Shown here piece by piece: positions 34,501 to 43,850 of a stretch of DNA of 64,000 nucleotides. Position numbers and translations under genes: made by a program. The stretch is taken from the NCBI GenBank assembly GCA_902779355.1, contig CACZBF010000007.1, positions 1 to 64,000 of the forward strand, in the 5' to 3' direction. The notes beneath the pieces were generated by a model. That model worked only from the letters and a program-made list of their open reading frames with translations, was not told where the DNA came from and ran no database searches. The first letter of the stretch is position 1. The number at the start of each line of letters is the position of its first letter. This DNA is from an uncultured Lachnospiraceae bacterium (GTDB lineage: Bacteria; Bacillota; Clostridia; Lachnospirales; Lachnospiraceae).

Positions 34501-37500
34501 CCCGTCCGACTTTTTTGTAAAGAGCCGCCCAGGAGTGGATTTTACGGCAGTACGCCCTGAATGGATCCGCCGCTTCATCTTGACGAGTACCTGTATGCGC
34601 GAAGACATATGAGCGCACCTTGTCCGCCTTTGCATAAACCTTGTGCATCTTCTCCTGATACGCCTGCTGGAGCTCAGCCTCATTCGTGATCTTATCGTCC
34701 TCAATTTTCAGCTGCGGCGCCGTCTCAGAAAGGAACGGAATCAATTCGCGGATGGCTTGCTTTATATCCGCAATGTCTGCATTTCTCTGTTTATCCGCAA
34801 ACAATCCGAGGACGCCGGTCTTGTATTTGTCAAGGTCGTTCAGGCACTTCTGCCACCATTGAAGGATGCGATTCTCTTCCCCTACCTTCACCTCGATATT
34901 GGCCGCCTCCTGCTCCGCCAGAATCTGGTCGATCTCCTGTTCTTCCAGCGGCTTTTCTGCGGTCTTTGGCTCTTCTTTCTGTGGCTCTTCTTTCTGCGGC
35001 TCTTCGACCTTCGGCTCCTCTTTCTTATCCAACTCATTCAGCTGATCCTGCAAGATCTTTTTGTCCTGACGGTCCTGCGCATCCCATTCCTTATAGGTGT
35101 TCAGCGTTTTCCTCGTTTCATTCAGATCCTTGGAACCGAGGAACGCGCGGCGGTAGCGCGCGAGCGATTTATTTCCTGCAAAATCATCATCCGGGCTGGT
35201 CGCCGTATCGACATAATTGTACCGGCTAACCTTGACTGTCTTATCACCGTCCTTTTTGTCTACCTGCAGCAGGTTATTCTTTTCGTCTTCGCTAAGCGTT
35301 TCCAACTGCGGCCGCGAGCTCAACACGTTTAGGTTCACGTTCTTTGAGATCTTCGGCTCGCCGATGATCATGACACGCGCCCAGAGATGCTTGCCTTTCC
35401 TAAGCACATGGTTGTTGTTCAGAATCTCCACGGTGCGATAAGCGGCCTGTCCGAATCTGAGGTTCATGCCCCCAAACCTGGCAAGGACACCGGCGACCTT
35501 CTCTTTCCTTGGTGATTTTCCCTTTTCCTTGACAGCCTCAAGGTATTCCCCACACGACGCTTCCAGCATGCTGAAATACTCGGTGACCTCACCGACACCC
35601 GTAGGGATATCGGTGTTGGCATCGAACGTTTGCGAGAGCTTATCCTTCAGGTTTTTGAAGTTCCCGACCACCTCCTGGTACTGCGGATCTTTGTCATCCT
35701 TCGCCCCCTCCAGGTCATTCAAAAGATCTTCCATGCTGTGCAGATAGGTATGCCCGTCCTCGAGGCCCGGCATTTCCTTTTCGCCAGCTTCTCCAAGCTG
35801 TTCGGCGGCCTTCTCGGCGGCTATCTGCTTCTCCGCCAGGCGCAGTTCATCATCGCTGAACTCTCCTTCTCCCTTCGCCTCACGGACCTCGCGCGTCTTT
35901 TTTTCATACTCGTCTCCGGTCATACTCTGGAATGCAGCATTGGTGAACACGGCGTATTTGGCCTCAATGTAGTTGTCGGTAGACTCTTTGAGTGCCAGCG
36001 CATGGCGCACCTTCTGAAGCTGCTCTTCACTGAGGGCGGCATTTACGTCACCGCGCACCGCAAGGAGCTGCTGGATCTGCGCGGCTGCGAGTTGATAGCG
36101 CTTGATCCTCGGGATCATATCCGGAAATACAGCATCTGACACATTCTTTATGACCGAGGGATCAAAATTCAGATAGGTATTGATGACACGCGTGATCGCC
36201 TTTGCGACCTCGGTGGCGCTGACCTTTTTCTTGTTTTCCAACCCGTCCGGCAGCAGCTTTTCGTCTTCCTTGACAGAATCCATCATCGTCATGCAACGCA
36301 CGCTGATGTTTGCACGTGCCTCTTTTTCCGCTGCGATGCGGGCCTTCTCTTCCTCTTCCTTCCGCCTTTGTTCATCCTTTGTCGCCTGCGACACGCCAAG
36401 CGTCCCGGCCTTTTCTTCCTTGATCTGCGCCTGGAAGACCTCTTCCCGGTCGGGATTGTATTCTTTGAATTTGTGCTTGTCTTCAAATCCTTCCGGCTTC
36501 TCTGCAAACTCATCCAGAAGGAAACGGTTTGCGAGCCGCGTGATCACAAGCAAACGATTCCTGAGCGCAGGGACAGTTGCCTCAAGATCGGTCTCATAGG
36601 CGGTGGGCGTCGCCGTCAACAGATGGAACAGATCCTTTCTGATCTTTCCGACCGCCGTGATCGCCTGTGGTTCACGTTCGTTTTTCCATTCAACGCGCTC
36701 GTTGTAATCCTTTTCTTTCTCCTTGCGCTCTTTCGTTAAGGCCTCTTTCTTATCTGACAACGGCCTGATCTCATTCTCAAGATCTCTTGATTTCTGATCA
36801 AGCGTTTTGTCCGGTCTGCGGCCAAAGCTCTCTTTCTCTCTGGCAATCAGCTCCTTCATCACTTTCGTGAGTTCTTTTTGTTTGGGCTCTATCTGCGCGT
36901 CCAACTCTTGGATCTCTTTCTCATTGTCCTTAAGCCACTGCTTCAGATCCTCGAAACTGATCTTCTGCTCTCTCGCGAGTTTCTCCATAAACTCATTGAC
37001 CAGTTTCTGTTCATTCGCATCCAGACGGTCGATGTGTTTTTTGATATCGTCGTCGGTGATGGACTCATCCGTCAAAAGACGCAGCTTTGCGAACAACGCA
37101 AGACCGGACGCGGGATTCAACAGTTCCCTCGCCACTTCTGCGATAGTCATATTCTTTTGGTTCACAACCAGATCCCTGCGGTCCTCCTTCTTGGTGCCGC
37201 GGGCATCGGCGCGCATCTCATTGTATTCGTCGAGCAAGGTCATGAAGACCTTCTCGTGCGGGAACTGTTTCTTCCCGGGAAGCTTGCTGCGGATCTCATC
37301 CTTTGTCAGGGGGGCGATCGTTTCATACATCCGCGCGGGATCCGAGAGATCTTCTTTTCCGGTAACGCCTGCTTCATGCGACTGGGCCATCACCTCATAG
37401 ATCGTATTGCGCCGCGTCGGCACAAGGTACGCGAGCAACGCCAGACGAAACGTAAACAGGCTCTTTTCATCCTTCGACAGCATCTTGTACATGCCAAGCA

Positions 37501-39148
37501 TGTTGCGCGCAGATTTCGAGCTGTTCATAATGCGTTTCGCTTCTTGATTCGCAGCTTTCGGATCCTTGGAGATCTTCTCCGCATCCGCCGTCGTGAGGAA
37601 CTTCTTTTCGTTCAGTTCTCTTGCGATCGCCTTGTCGCGATCATTCATGAGGCCCTTCACCCTTTCGGCGGTATCCGCTTTATTGAGGTTCCCGGAAGCC
37701 TTGAACATCCCCATGTCCCTCGCGGCCTGATCCCGCTTCGCTTTCCTCTGCTCGTATTTGATACGGGCCAGGACGCGCTTCTGCGCATCGGTCAATCCCA
37801 TGTTCCATTTGTCTTTGACGGTGTCGGGATCCAACCCCTGGCGTAAGAGCATGTATTTATGTCGATCGCTTAAATTGCCATAGTCGACCTCAAAGGGCTT
37901 GGGTTTATCGCCACCCGTAAAGAAATTCTTGACCGAATTGAAGACACCCTTGATCCCTGTCTCTTTTGGCTTTTTTGCATCTTCCTGCTTCTTCTTTTCC
38001 GCTTCCTCTTCCTGGGAAAGAGGACCGACCCAATTGTTGTCGGTGCCTGTAAAGAAACTCTTGACTGAATTGAAGGCGCCTTTGATGCCCGTCGACTTCG
38101 GTCCGCCTTTTCGCAGTTTCGCCTCAGCAGTCGCCTCTCTTCTCAACGCGACATCCATGATCTCCGCTCTGTTTTGGCCAAGCCCCTCGTCGCCGATGAG
38201 GGCGTTCTGCTCCTCCTGACCCTTTTTCTGGAACTTTTTGACCTCATCGATGTTGATCTGATGTCCGTCTTGCGCGGTCAGGCTGGTCAGCAGGCCGAGA
38301 TTCACCTCGTCGGTTTCCCGTAACATATCATTCAGCGTCTTTTTCTGCAGATTCTCGCCGGTGTTGAAGTCGAACTTGTATTCCTCCTTATCCAGCGGCT
38401 TATCGCCCGTAAAGAAATTCTTGACGGAATTGAAGACACCCTTGATCCCTGAATGCTCTGCTTTTTCTTTTTCCTTTTCCTCCTCAGTCTTCTCGTCGGG
38501 CTTAATCGTCGTCCCCTTCTGCAGATCGATCCCGCCGGTATTCATGGCATTATCGAGCAGCGCCATCTGATCCAGCAGCGTGCCTTTTTCCGTCATCTGC
38601 TCGCGGATATATTTTGCGCCTTTTCTGGTGTCCTGGATGGAATTGTCCGTGATCGTATAGCCCTGTCCGCCGATACCGGTACCGCCCAGCATCAGACTGG
38701 ACAGGATCTGTCCATCGTCATCATTGTTACGGACTTCCTCTATCCCCTTCGCCGTCTCTTCATTGATCTCCTTCTCGATCTTATCAAGCTCTTTCTTGGC
38801 TATCTTTTGCAGCTCTTCCAGTTGTTCTTTCTGCTTCTTCTCGTCGTCTGTCAGCTCTTGTTTCCCGTTCAACTCGGCGAGAAGCTTTGCATTCGTCTCT
38901 ATCGAGCTCTTGACCGACGCCAGATCCCCGCTGCGAGCATCTCTCGCGGCTTGGCTCACCTCCGCAATACGGTTATAGGTGACCAGTACATTGCTGACAT
39001 GCACAAGCGCAGCCTGACCCTCTTTCTTGACGGACTCGTCGTCATAGAGTGCCATGGTGAAGTCATTCTCAAAGGTTTCCGCTTCGATCTTCCAGTTCGG
39101 ATGCTTATAGACTTCCTCAAATGCTTGGGTTTCATATGCTTCAGCCAT
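31574..39148 (-). CDS. 2524-residue cargo-like protein with permuted papain-like (NlpC/P60, LRAT-type) domain
   Basis: A giant charged, largely helical protein with no signal peptide. Three copies of a GIKG-[VA]-FNSVK-[NS]-FFTG segment lie near residues 233, 353 and 398. Long coiled coils and an acidic segment (about 1640-1700) follow. At about 1890-2060 there is a domain with NSGHAWMRLGF (His near 1930), IDVGYGPRGGFALNGF and NVVTRNCASFLADV (Cys near 2031). The His-before-Cys order and the RNC-x-x-F helix are those of circularly permuted papain-fold hydrolases. RBS AAGGGGGAA precedes ATG 39148. It directly follows the two AAA+ ATPase genes, so a role as injected effector is a reasonable inference. 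Confidence 0.8.
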   Translation of the reverse strand: MAEAYETQAFEEVYKHPNWKIEAETFENDFTMALYDDESVKKEGQAALVHVSNVLVTYNRIAEVSQAARDARSGDLASVKSSIETNAKLLAELNGKQELTDDEKKQKEQLEELQKIAKKELDKIEKEINEETAKGIEEVRNNDDDGQILSSLMLGGTGIGGQGYTITDNSIQDTRKGAKYIREQMTEKGTLLDQMALLDNAMNTGGIDLQKGTTIKPDEKTEEEKEKEKAEHSGIKGVFNSVKNFFTGDKPLDKEEYKFDFNTGENLQKKTLNDMLRETDEVNLGLLTSLTAQDGHQINIDEVKKFQKKGQEEQNALIGDEGLGQNRAEIMDVALRREATAEAKLRKGGPKSTGIKGAFNSVKSFFTGTDNNWVGPLSQEEEAEKKKQEDAKKPKETGIKGVFNSVKNFFTGGDKPKPFEVDYGNLSDRHKYMLLRQGLDPDTVKDKWNMGLTDAQKRVLARIKYEQRKAKRDQAARDMGMFKASGNLNKADTAERVKGLMNDRDKAIARELNEKKFLTTADAEKISKDPKAANQEAKRIMNSSKSARNMLGMYKMLSKDEKSLFTFRLALLAYLVPTRRNTIYEVMAQSHEAGVTGKEDLSDPARMYETIAPLTKDEIRSKLPGKKQFPHEKVFMTLLDEYNEMRADARGTKKEDRRDLVVNQKNMTIAEVARELLNPASGLALFAKLRLLTDESITDDDIKKHIDRLDANEQKLVNEFMEKLAREQKISFEDLKQWLKDNEKEIQELDAQIEPKQKELTKVMKELIAREKESFGRRPDKTLDQKSRDLENEIRPLSDKKEALTKERKEKEKDYNERVEWKNEREPQAITAVGKIRKDLFHLLTATPTAYETDLEATVPALRNRLLVITRLANRFLLDEFAEKPEGFEDKHKFKEYNPDREEVFQAQIKEEKAGTLGVSQATKDEQRRKEEEEKARIAAEKEARANISVRCMTMMDSVKEDEKLLPDGLENKKKVSATEVAKAITRVINTYLNFDPSVIKNVSDAVFPDMIPRIKRYQLAAAQIQQLLAVRGDVNAALSEEQLQKVRHALALKESTDNYIEAKYAVFTNAAFQSMTGDEYEKKTREVREAKGEGEFSDDELRLAEKQIAAEKAAEQLGEAGEKEMPGLEDGHTYLHSMEDLLNDLEGAKDDKDPQYQEVVGNFKNLKDKLSQTFDANTDIPTGVGEVTEYFSMLEASCGEYLEAVKEKGKSPRKEKVAGVLARFGGMNLRFGQAAYRTVEILNNNHVLRKGKHLWARVMIIGEPKISKNVNLNVLSSRPQLETLSEDEKNNLLQVDKKDGDKTVKVSRYNYVDTATSPDDDFAGNKSLARYRRAFLGSKDLNETRKTLNTYKEWDAQDRQDKKILQDQLNELDKKEEPKVEEPQKEEPQKEEPKTAEKPLEEQEIDQILAEQEAANIEVKVGEENRILQWWQKCLNDLDKYKTGVLGLFADKQRNADIADIKQAIRELIPFLSETAPQLKIEDDKITNEAELQQAYQEKMHKVYAKADKVRSYVFAHTGTRQDEAADPFRAYCRKIHSWAALYKKVGRAMEAQSVMNVLQSNKGTDKKNNRQDLSSYAMKQAKEGKLRYLYFVLRGMMGKGEEPYAAPEKWLTKKQLMKEAAEKRAKLEQEQEKLEQEHKDDQKPIRFSINDTDSEDEEEEIDLDKSYDELPHTHDDDEEEELDTKDEEAVNNALKNLEKEIEDGNYEDENGEQQVNEEQQKAAKELAKKTAIEEMAKVRKQRREARAQSKLPEFKAVRAKRRSFDDFGLGTNLDEDIPDEVEEIDIAQRGAKNRNFTPGLTKKDKAAKIAGWTLFGAIHYLGKPLKWIGGGVVKGVNFALRWTKKKINGPNSTQKTSKVATQEKQDQFSREIEGVKSGKDNQEIMADTSRVPMNWAMETAEDPDKEPTVTVGANAETDANNTDFVNSGHAWMRLGFTKWDPASGRNIRNTIDVGYGPRGGFALNGFKGGAQNGADQVATGALMPGALWDERGKSFAAAKTYKATNRQINQMLIEAERYPAGGFNVVTRNCASFLADVTQNAGINTSDILQKAPIRLGAKYLAVPLVSLLAPATKMISDINGVSKSGQDDLSYQRLGEKQITEDEMDLMQKDNGVKTEGYTPLNLVQSIKNQGEDMTALHNTSNPAGLIGESDKRIEESGAKLKTAIQNALGEQAADTFVGIMSKLRNNFTRFIKVRYAASPEQIVHFQKNFSGMIDLTSKFFYQVCQGKPEFRMLFLNYIGDLNRAKMVYDVAFREARRREDRKRFEQSDISLQLMQLTHGGTRQYSLKTEKGEQEITSSPSLMIGYARRGSSVEQTAELKNRNQNKKELLNALDKSVNADAQKLWAKESYSDEDVDLAFGTLQNQEEGIVHNKMDYEKNFDFTGAEVMQAMIFERIYGGLKGRISSGGWFVEPKNEQGQVDDKIYNSRSKDFVAWLKQDLEISAISHPAEVAQIENSISKRLGLQDAEQDPNSKDSIKKEYQKRLFTNYLVPLLVQVIIKKFGKDQYFSVYGMLQKEFGIE
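37913..38451 (-). repeat. Three dispersed 47-bp direct repeats inside the 2524-residue gene
   Basis: Copies at 37913-37959, 38045-38091 and 38405-38451 share the core plus-strand GTAAAGAAA-[TC]-TCTTGAC-x-GAATTGAAG. They encode the GIKGVFNSVKNFFTG motif. The first and third copies are nearly identical at DNA level (about one or two differences), more than protein conservation alone needs, which suggests recent duplication or conversion. Confidence 0.8.
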
Positions 39149-39190
39149 GTTGATTCCCCCTTGGATTTCAAGTGACTTTGAAAGCGAACT

Positions 39191-41410
39191 TTACTCTTCT
39201 CTGTACCCTCTGATGATCGCCTGCTGCAGTTCTGTGCCGACGCCCATGCGTCCCGTCTTCATGCATTCCGCATCGACGGCTTCAACGAGATCCTGGTAGT
39301 CGATCTCTCTGTTTTCCGCAGCGGCGCGGTAAGCGACCTCCACGGAGATGGATTTGATATTGCTGCCGGTGAGCGTCAACGCCTGCGCCAGGAGTCTGAG
39401 GTCGATCTCTTTGGAAAGCGGCGTCCCCTGCGGGAAAGCGTTGGTCCACAACGCAAGGCGCGTCTCCTCCGATGGCTCCTCGATCGGGATCATGTAGGTG
39501 ATCCGGCGCTTGAAGGCCGCGTCAAAATTTTGCATATTGTTGGTTGCGAGGATCGAGATCCCCGGATATTCCTCAATCTTCTGCAGGAGATAACTCGTCT
39601 CCGCATTCGCATATTTGTCGTGGGAGGAAGAAACCTCGGTCCTCTTGGAGAACAGGGAATCCGCCTCATCAAAAAACAGGATCGCGTTGGAGTTCTTCGC
39701 GGCGTCAAACACCGCACCCAGGTTTTTCTCCGTCTCGCCGATGTACTTGCTGCTGATCTGCGAGAGGTCGATCCGGTAAATATCAAGCCCCAGCTCTTTG
39801 GCGAGGACTTGCGCCGCCATGGTCTTGCCGGTGCCGGGCGGTCCGTACAGCACGACGGAGATCCCGCGCCCATAAGGAAGCTTTTTACCGAACCCGAAAT
39901 CGTCGTTAACCGTCTTGCGATAAAGCACCCGGTCGCAAACCTTGCGCAACAGCTTCTCTGCGCGCGCATCCACCTTGAGATCCTCCCAGGTAAACGGGCT
40001 CAAAAGGCGTTTTGCCGTATCCTTAAACTGCACGGCACAGATCCGCCGGATCTGCTCTTCCAAAGCATCCTTTGTCAGTTTATACGAATCATTTTGCGTG
40101 TCGGCAACATGGATCGCATTCATGAGTGCTTCCTTGATCCGGCCCGGATTCATGGTGTATTTGGAGACCAGCTCCGCGAGGTCCAGATCATCCGGATAAA
40201 CGGCATTCTCTTCCCGCGCAAAGGTCGTCCAAAGCGAAAGCTGCGCCGAGAAATCCGCTTCCGGCATGCTGATCCGATAGATCGTGCCGTCCAGGCTCTC
40301 TTCCGCGCGCTCCGTCAGGGGCTTTTTCGTCCCGATAAAGAGGAGGTCCAGCGAACTCTGCAATTCCGAAAGGATATAGGTCGCCGGGAAAGCCCCCTGC
40401 ACTTCTTCCACGTTCGAAAGATATAGCAGGACATCTTCAAACACGGATTTTAATATCAGTTCTCTTGCCATGCTCTGCTGGCGGTTTCCGTCAAGCGTGA
40501 GAAGTTTTTTCACATCCACTGCGATCACGGGTGTATCCGCATCCGCGGAAAGCAGGCGCATCAGAAACTCTCTGCCGCTCCCGTCTTCTCCGCACAATTC
40601 AATGATCCCGGTCTTTTCACTTCCGAGGATCGATGCATAAACGTGCTCTAACTCCTCCGAGATCTGCGGGAAGCAGACATAATCCGTGTCCTCTGCCGGA
40701 CGCAGATACGACGCGCAAAGCCGCAGATCACCAAGCGCCATGGTTTCGCCGCAGGAGGAAAGCAACGCCGTCCTGCAAAGGCGCACAGGGCGGAACAACT
40801 CCTCCGTATCCCGTCTCGGATCGGCAGATTCCAAAAAATAGCGGTTCAAAAAAGAATCGGGGTTCAAAAGCTCCGCCGGATTCCGTTCCTCTTTGGTCAA
40901 ATACAGTCTCGCAAAGTCCAGCGCCAGCGCCGGCGTCGGATGCGCACTCTCTTCTTTTTCTCCCTGCAGGAGGCCGAAGATCCGCTGGTATTTCCGGTTT
41001 TTTGCAAACGCGAGCGTCAAAAGATAGAGCAGAAACTCAAGCTGCGTGATCCACCCGCCGGCAATGATCTTCACGATCGGAAGTTCTCTTCTCTGCACGA
41101 TGGATTCTCCCGCCACCAGATCATCATAGATCCCGCGCACGCGCTCAAAGGCGGGAAAATCATTCTCGCCGTGAGGCTCTAACGAAAGCATCATCGCAAC
41201 ATCCCCGGGGATCGCGCCCACCCGGTCGATCAGTTCCTCCGGGCGCTGCTCCCGCAGATAGATCCCGATCAGGCAGAGCATATCCACAAACGAAAGCCAT
41301 GCCTGCAATTCCTCGTCAGGCGTCGTGATCGGCATAAGGGGAAGCGCTTTTTCATATTCCTCCAGGAATTCGTATGGATCCTGTGCGTGTTCAGTCTCTT
41401 TTGCGCTCAA
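39191..41410 (-). CDS. AAA+ ATPase of contractile injection systems, copy 2
   Basis: A 739-residue protein with a TTG start overlapping the stop of the first ATPase gene (TTGA). A degenerate ATPase-like region lies in the middle (IIELCGEDGSGREFLMRLL), and the C-terminal canonical AAA+ module has Walker A VVLYGPPGTGKTMAA, Walker B AILFFDEADSLF, sensor I ILATNNM and arginine finger FKRRITY. Afp15-type ATPases are needed for assembly of Afp and PVC particles. This one pairs with the paralogue at 41407-43833; a hetero-oligomer or two specialised enzymes are both possible. Confidence 0.9.
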   Translation of the reverse strand: MSAKETEHAQDPYEFLEEYEKALPLMPITTPDEELQAWLSFVDMLCLIGIYLREQRPEELIDRVGAIPGDVAMMLSLEPHGENDFPAFERVRGIYDDLVAGESIVQRRELPIVKIIAGGWITQLEFLLYLLTLAFAKNRKYQRIFGLLQGEKEESAHPTPALALDFARLYLTKEERNPAELLNPDSFLNRYFLESADPRRDTEELFRPVRLCRTALLSSCGETMALGDLRLCASYLRPAEDTDYVCFPQISEELEHVYASILGSEKTGIIELCGEDGSGREFLMRLLSADADTPVIAVDVKKLLTLDGNRQQSMARELILKSVFEDVLLYLSNVEEVQGAFPATYILSELQSSLDLLFIGTKKPLTERAEESLDGTIYRISMPEADFSAQLSLWTTFAREENAVYPDDLDLAELVSKYTMNPGRIKEALMNAIHVADTQNDSYKLTKDALEEQIRRICAVQFKDTAKRLLSPFTWEDLKVDARAEKLLRKVCDRVLYRKTVNDDFGFGKKLPYGRGISVVLYGPPGTGKTMAAQVLAKELGLDIYRIDLSQISSKYIGETEKNLGAVFDAAKNSNAILFFDEADSLFSKRTEVSSSHDKYANAETSYLLQKIEEYPGISILATNNMQNFDAAFKRRITYMIPIEEPSEETRLALWTNAFPQGTPLSKEIDLRLLAQALTLTGSNIKSISVEVAYRAAAENREIDYQDLVEAVDAECMKTGRMGVGTELQQAIIRGYREE

Positions 41411-43833
41411 AAGGGTTGACTCTCCTCTCCGAATATCATATCCGCGTAAGGCTCGAAGTCCGCTCTTGTAAAGACACGGCCGACCTTTACAAATTCGTAC
41501 TGGATCGCCTTCAGGTAATGGCGCATCCAGACCTTGCCCTCGGACGTCTCGTCCTCTACAGCAAGGAAGGCTGCGTTCAGCACGCAGTTCTTGATATTAC
41601 CGCCGGCAAACTCGAATTTCTCGGCGATGAACCGGAAATCCACGTCCTCCGCAAGCGGGGTCGTCTTCGGGACTGTCGTGGTCCAGAGCATCTCTCTGGT
41701 GTCCTCGTTCGGGAACTGGAACTCCACGATGTATTTCATCCGTCGGAAGAAAGCGGGGTCGATGTTGTGTTTGTAGTTCGTCGCCAGCACGCAGACGCCG
41801 TCGTATGCTTCCATTTCCTGGAGCAGGAGGGCCGTCTTGTTATTTGCCGATGCCTGATTGGAACCGCCGTCGTCGGAACGTTTCGCGAAGATCGTATCGC
41901 ACTCGTCGAAGAACAGGACGACGTTACATTTCTTGGCCTCGCGGAAGATCATGGAGAGCGATTTCTCCGTTTCACCGACGTATTTATCCACGACCTTGGA
42001 AATATCCACGCGGTAAAGCTCGAGGTTGAGCTCGTGTGCAAGGACCTGCGCCATCATGGATTTTCCGGTACCGGGTGCCCCGTAAAGCAGCACCGTCAAA
42101 CCGCGGCCGTAGGGGTATTTCTTCATGTAGTTCCAGTCTTCGTAGACCTGCTTCTTGTTGTTCATCTGCTCGATCGCGTGACCGATCTGCTCGCGCTGGT
42201 CTTTGTTCATGACGATGTCTTCGAACCCGAACTTCGCCTCGACACGCGTCGCCTTTGCGGAAAGCTCGGAGGACATCTGCGCGTTGCAGCTCTTGAAGAG
42301 CGTCGCACGGTTGATCTTTTCCGCCTGATCCATCACGGCAAGCGACCGGCTGTAGTGGATCGCGTCGCGGATCTTACCCGGCGTAAACAGGAACTTCGTG
42401 GACATCTCGAAGAAATCCACGTCCTCCCCGAAATCGAATCCCTTGGCATAATAATTCCAGCAGGCGACACGCCCGTCGATATCCGGCGGGTTCAGTTCCA
42501 GCAGCGTCACCTGTTCCTTCGTGATCTCCTTGAAGTTGATCGTCTCCTTGCTGTTTGCAAACACGGTGATGCCCTTCTCCGTCAGCTTCGTGAAGAACAG
42601 ATCCATGTAGCCGAAGAACTTTTCCTTTTCCTCTTCACGGTACTGCAGCTCATCCAGTACACAGCAGCCGTCCATCAGGATACACTCTCTCGTCGCCGCC
42701 CAGATCGCTTTTTCCACATACGCATAGTCGTAGACAAACAGCTTCTTACAGTTGACCGTGATGGCGGAGAGGTTGTTCTCCTTGCAGAATGTGCGGACAA
42801 AGAACTTCCGTCCCGAGCCTTCGTCACCGTGATAGGAAAACAGGCGGCTGCCCTCTTTGTAGGCGATCTTCATTGCTTCGAGGACATTGCCGTTGCAGAG
42901 GATCTCATCAAGCTCCTCGTTCTCCTTTGTGAGTTTTCTCATGAAACGGATGTAATTCTCATCGATCTTCATCCGGTCGCGCCCGAAGAGATAGTCGATG
43001 ATGCGCTTATCCGGCGACACGACTGTCGAGAACGGCATGGACGGCACGACATGGAGATCCAGCACCGGCAGGAGCTGCTCCAAGCAGACCGACATATCGC
43101 CGTATGCGCCCGTGATCGAATATTTTTTCCCGAAATACAGCTTGCCCGCCGACTCGATCGTCGGTGAGGACAGGTTCGCGTTCTCGTTGACGTTCTGGAA
43201 AATGCCGGCGTAATCCGTCTGCGTTGATGACAGGACACCGCAGGCAAAACAGAAGACCGTGAACGGGTCAAATCCCATCTTGCGGCAAAGCTCGTAAAAC
43301 GGCATATCGATGCCGGCCTCCGCAGAAGCCGCCGCGCGTTCCTGTATTTCTATGATCCGGTTCGTGACATCGAGTCTCGTGATCTCGATCTCCGGTTTGC
43401 TCTCGCTGATCTCCTCGGGGCTGCCAAAAAGACTGCCGAGGTCGGAACCTGCGTCTTCCTCTTCGCCTTCTTCCTCCTCGGCCCCGAAGAAGTCGAGCAT
43501 GCTGAGCAGATCCTCTTCGAGCGAATCGTCCGCTTCCTGCTCTCCTTCGCTCTCGCCCTCTGCTTCTGCAGCTTCCTCTTCGGCAGCCTCTTCTTTTTCT
43601 TCGGAAGAGGCATCCTTTTCCTTCTCTTCCTCCTCATGAGCAAGCCCGAAACGCTGTACCTGTTCTTTGGCCGCGTCACTGGCGATCTCAAGGTCCGGAT
43701 AGAGGACGCTCTTATAGCCGCCCTGCCCGTTGGAGTACAGGAGCTTCAGGTCTTCGAGGTAAACATGCAGACAGCGGTTTACGCAATCGAAGATGTTGTC
43801 CATGTATTCGTCGTAGCTTTTAAAAGGTTCCAA
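41407..43833 (-). CDS. AAA+ ATPase of contractile injection systems, copy 1
   Basis: An 808-residue protein. The start is set at TTG 43833 because GAGGAGG lies 8 bases before it; a GTG at 43854 overlapping the previous stop is the alternative and would place that RBS inside the gene. Residues about 75-150 are strongly acidic (runs of E, A, D). A middle region has a degenerate P-loop (YHGDEGSGRKFFV). The C-terminal AAA+ module shows PYGRGLTVLLYGAPGTGKSM, VVLFFDECDTIFAKR, VLATNY and FRRMKY. By analogy with Afp15 it acts in particle assembly or maturation. Confidence 0.9.
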   Translation of the reverse strand: MEPFKSYDEYMDNIFDCVNRCLHVYLEDLKLLYSNGQGGYKSVLYPDLEIASDAAKEQVQRFGLAHEEEEKEKDASSEEKEEAAEEEAAEAEGESEGEQEADDSLEEDLLSMLDFFGAEEEEGEEEDAGSDLGSLFGSPEEISESKPEIEITRLDVTNRIIEIQERAAASAEAGIDMPFYELCRKMGFDPFTVFCFACGVLSSTQTDYAGIFQNVNENANLSSPTIESAGKLYFGKKYSITGAYGDMSVCLEQLLPVLDLHVVPSMPFSTVVSPDKRIIDYLFGRDRMKIDENYIRFMRKLTKENEELDEILCNGNVLEAMKIAYKEGSRLFSYHGDEGSGRKFFVRTFCKENNLSAITVNCKKLFVYDYAYVEKAIWAATRECILMDGCCVLDELQYREEEKEKFFGYMDLFFTKLTEKGITVFANSKETINFKEITKEQVTLLELNPPDIDGRVACWNYYAKGFDFGEDVDFFEMSTKFLFTPGKIRDAIHYSRSLAVMDQAEKINRATLFKSCNAQMSSELSAKATRVEAKFGFEDIVMNKDQREQIGHAIEQMNNKKQVYEDWNYMKKYPYGRGLTVLLYGAPGTGKSMMAQVLAHELNLELYRVDISKVVDKYVGETEKSLSMIFREAKKCNVVLFFDECDTIFAKRSDDGGSNQASANNKTALLLQEMEAYDGVCVLATNYKHNIDPAFFRRMKYIVEFQFPNEDTREMLWTTTVPKTTPLAEDVDFRFIAEKFEFAGGNIKNCVLNAAFLAVEDETSEGKVWMRHYLKAIQYEFVKVGRVFTRADFEPYADMIFGEESQPF

Positions 43834-43850
43834 TCTTTCTGCCTCCTCTT

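Noticed and set aside
37913-38451. CRISPR array
   Set aside because: Only three copies with unequal spacing of 85 and 313 bases, all inside one open reading frame and translated as a protein motif.
41374-43167. 597-codon plus-strand open frame
   Set aside because: Antisense to AAA+ ATPase copy 1, with no RBS and no recognisable motif.
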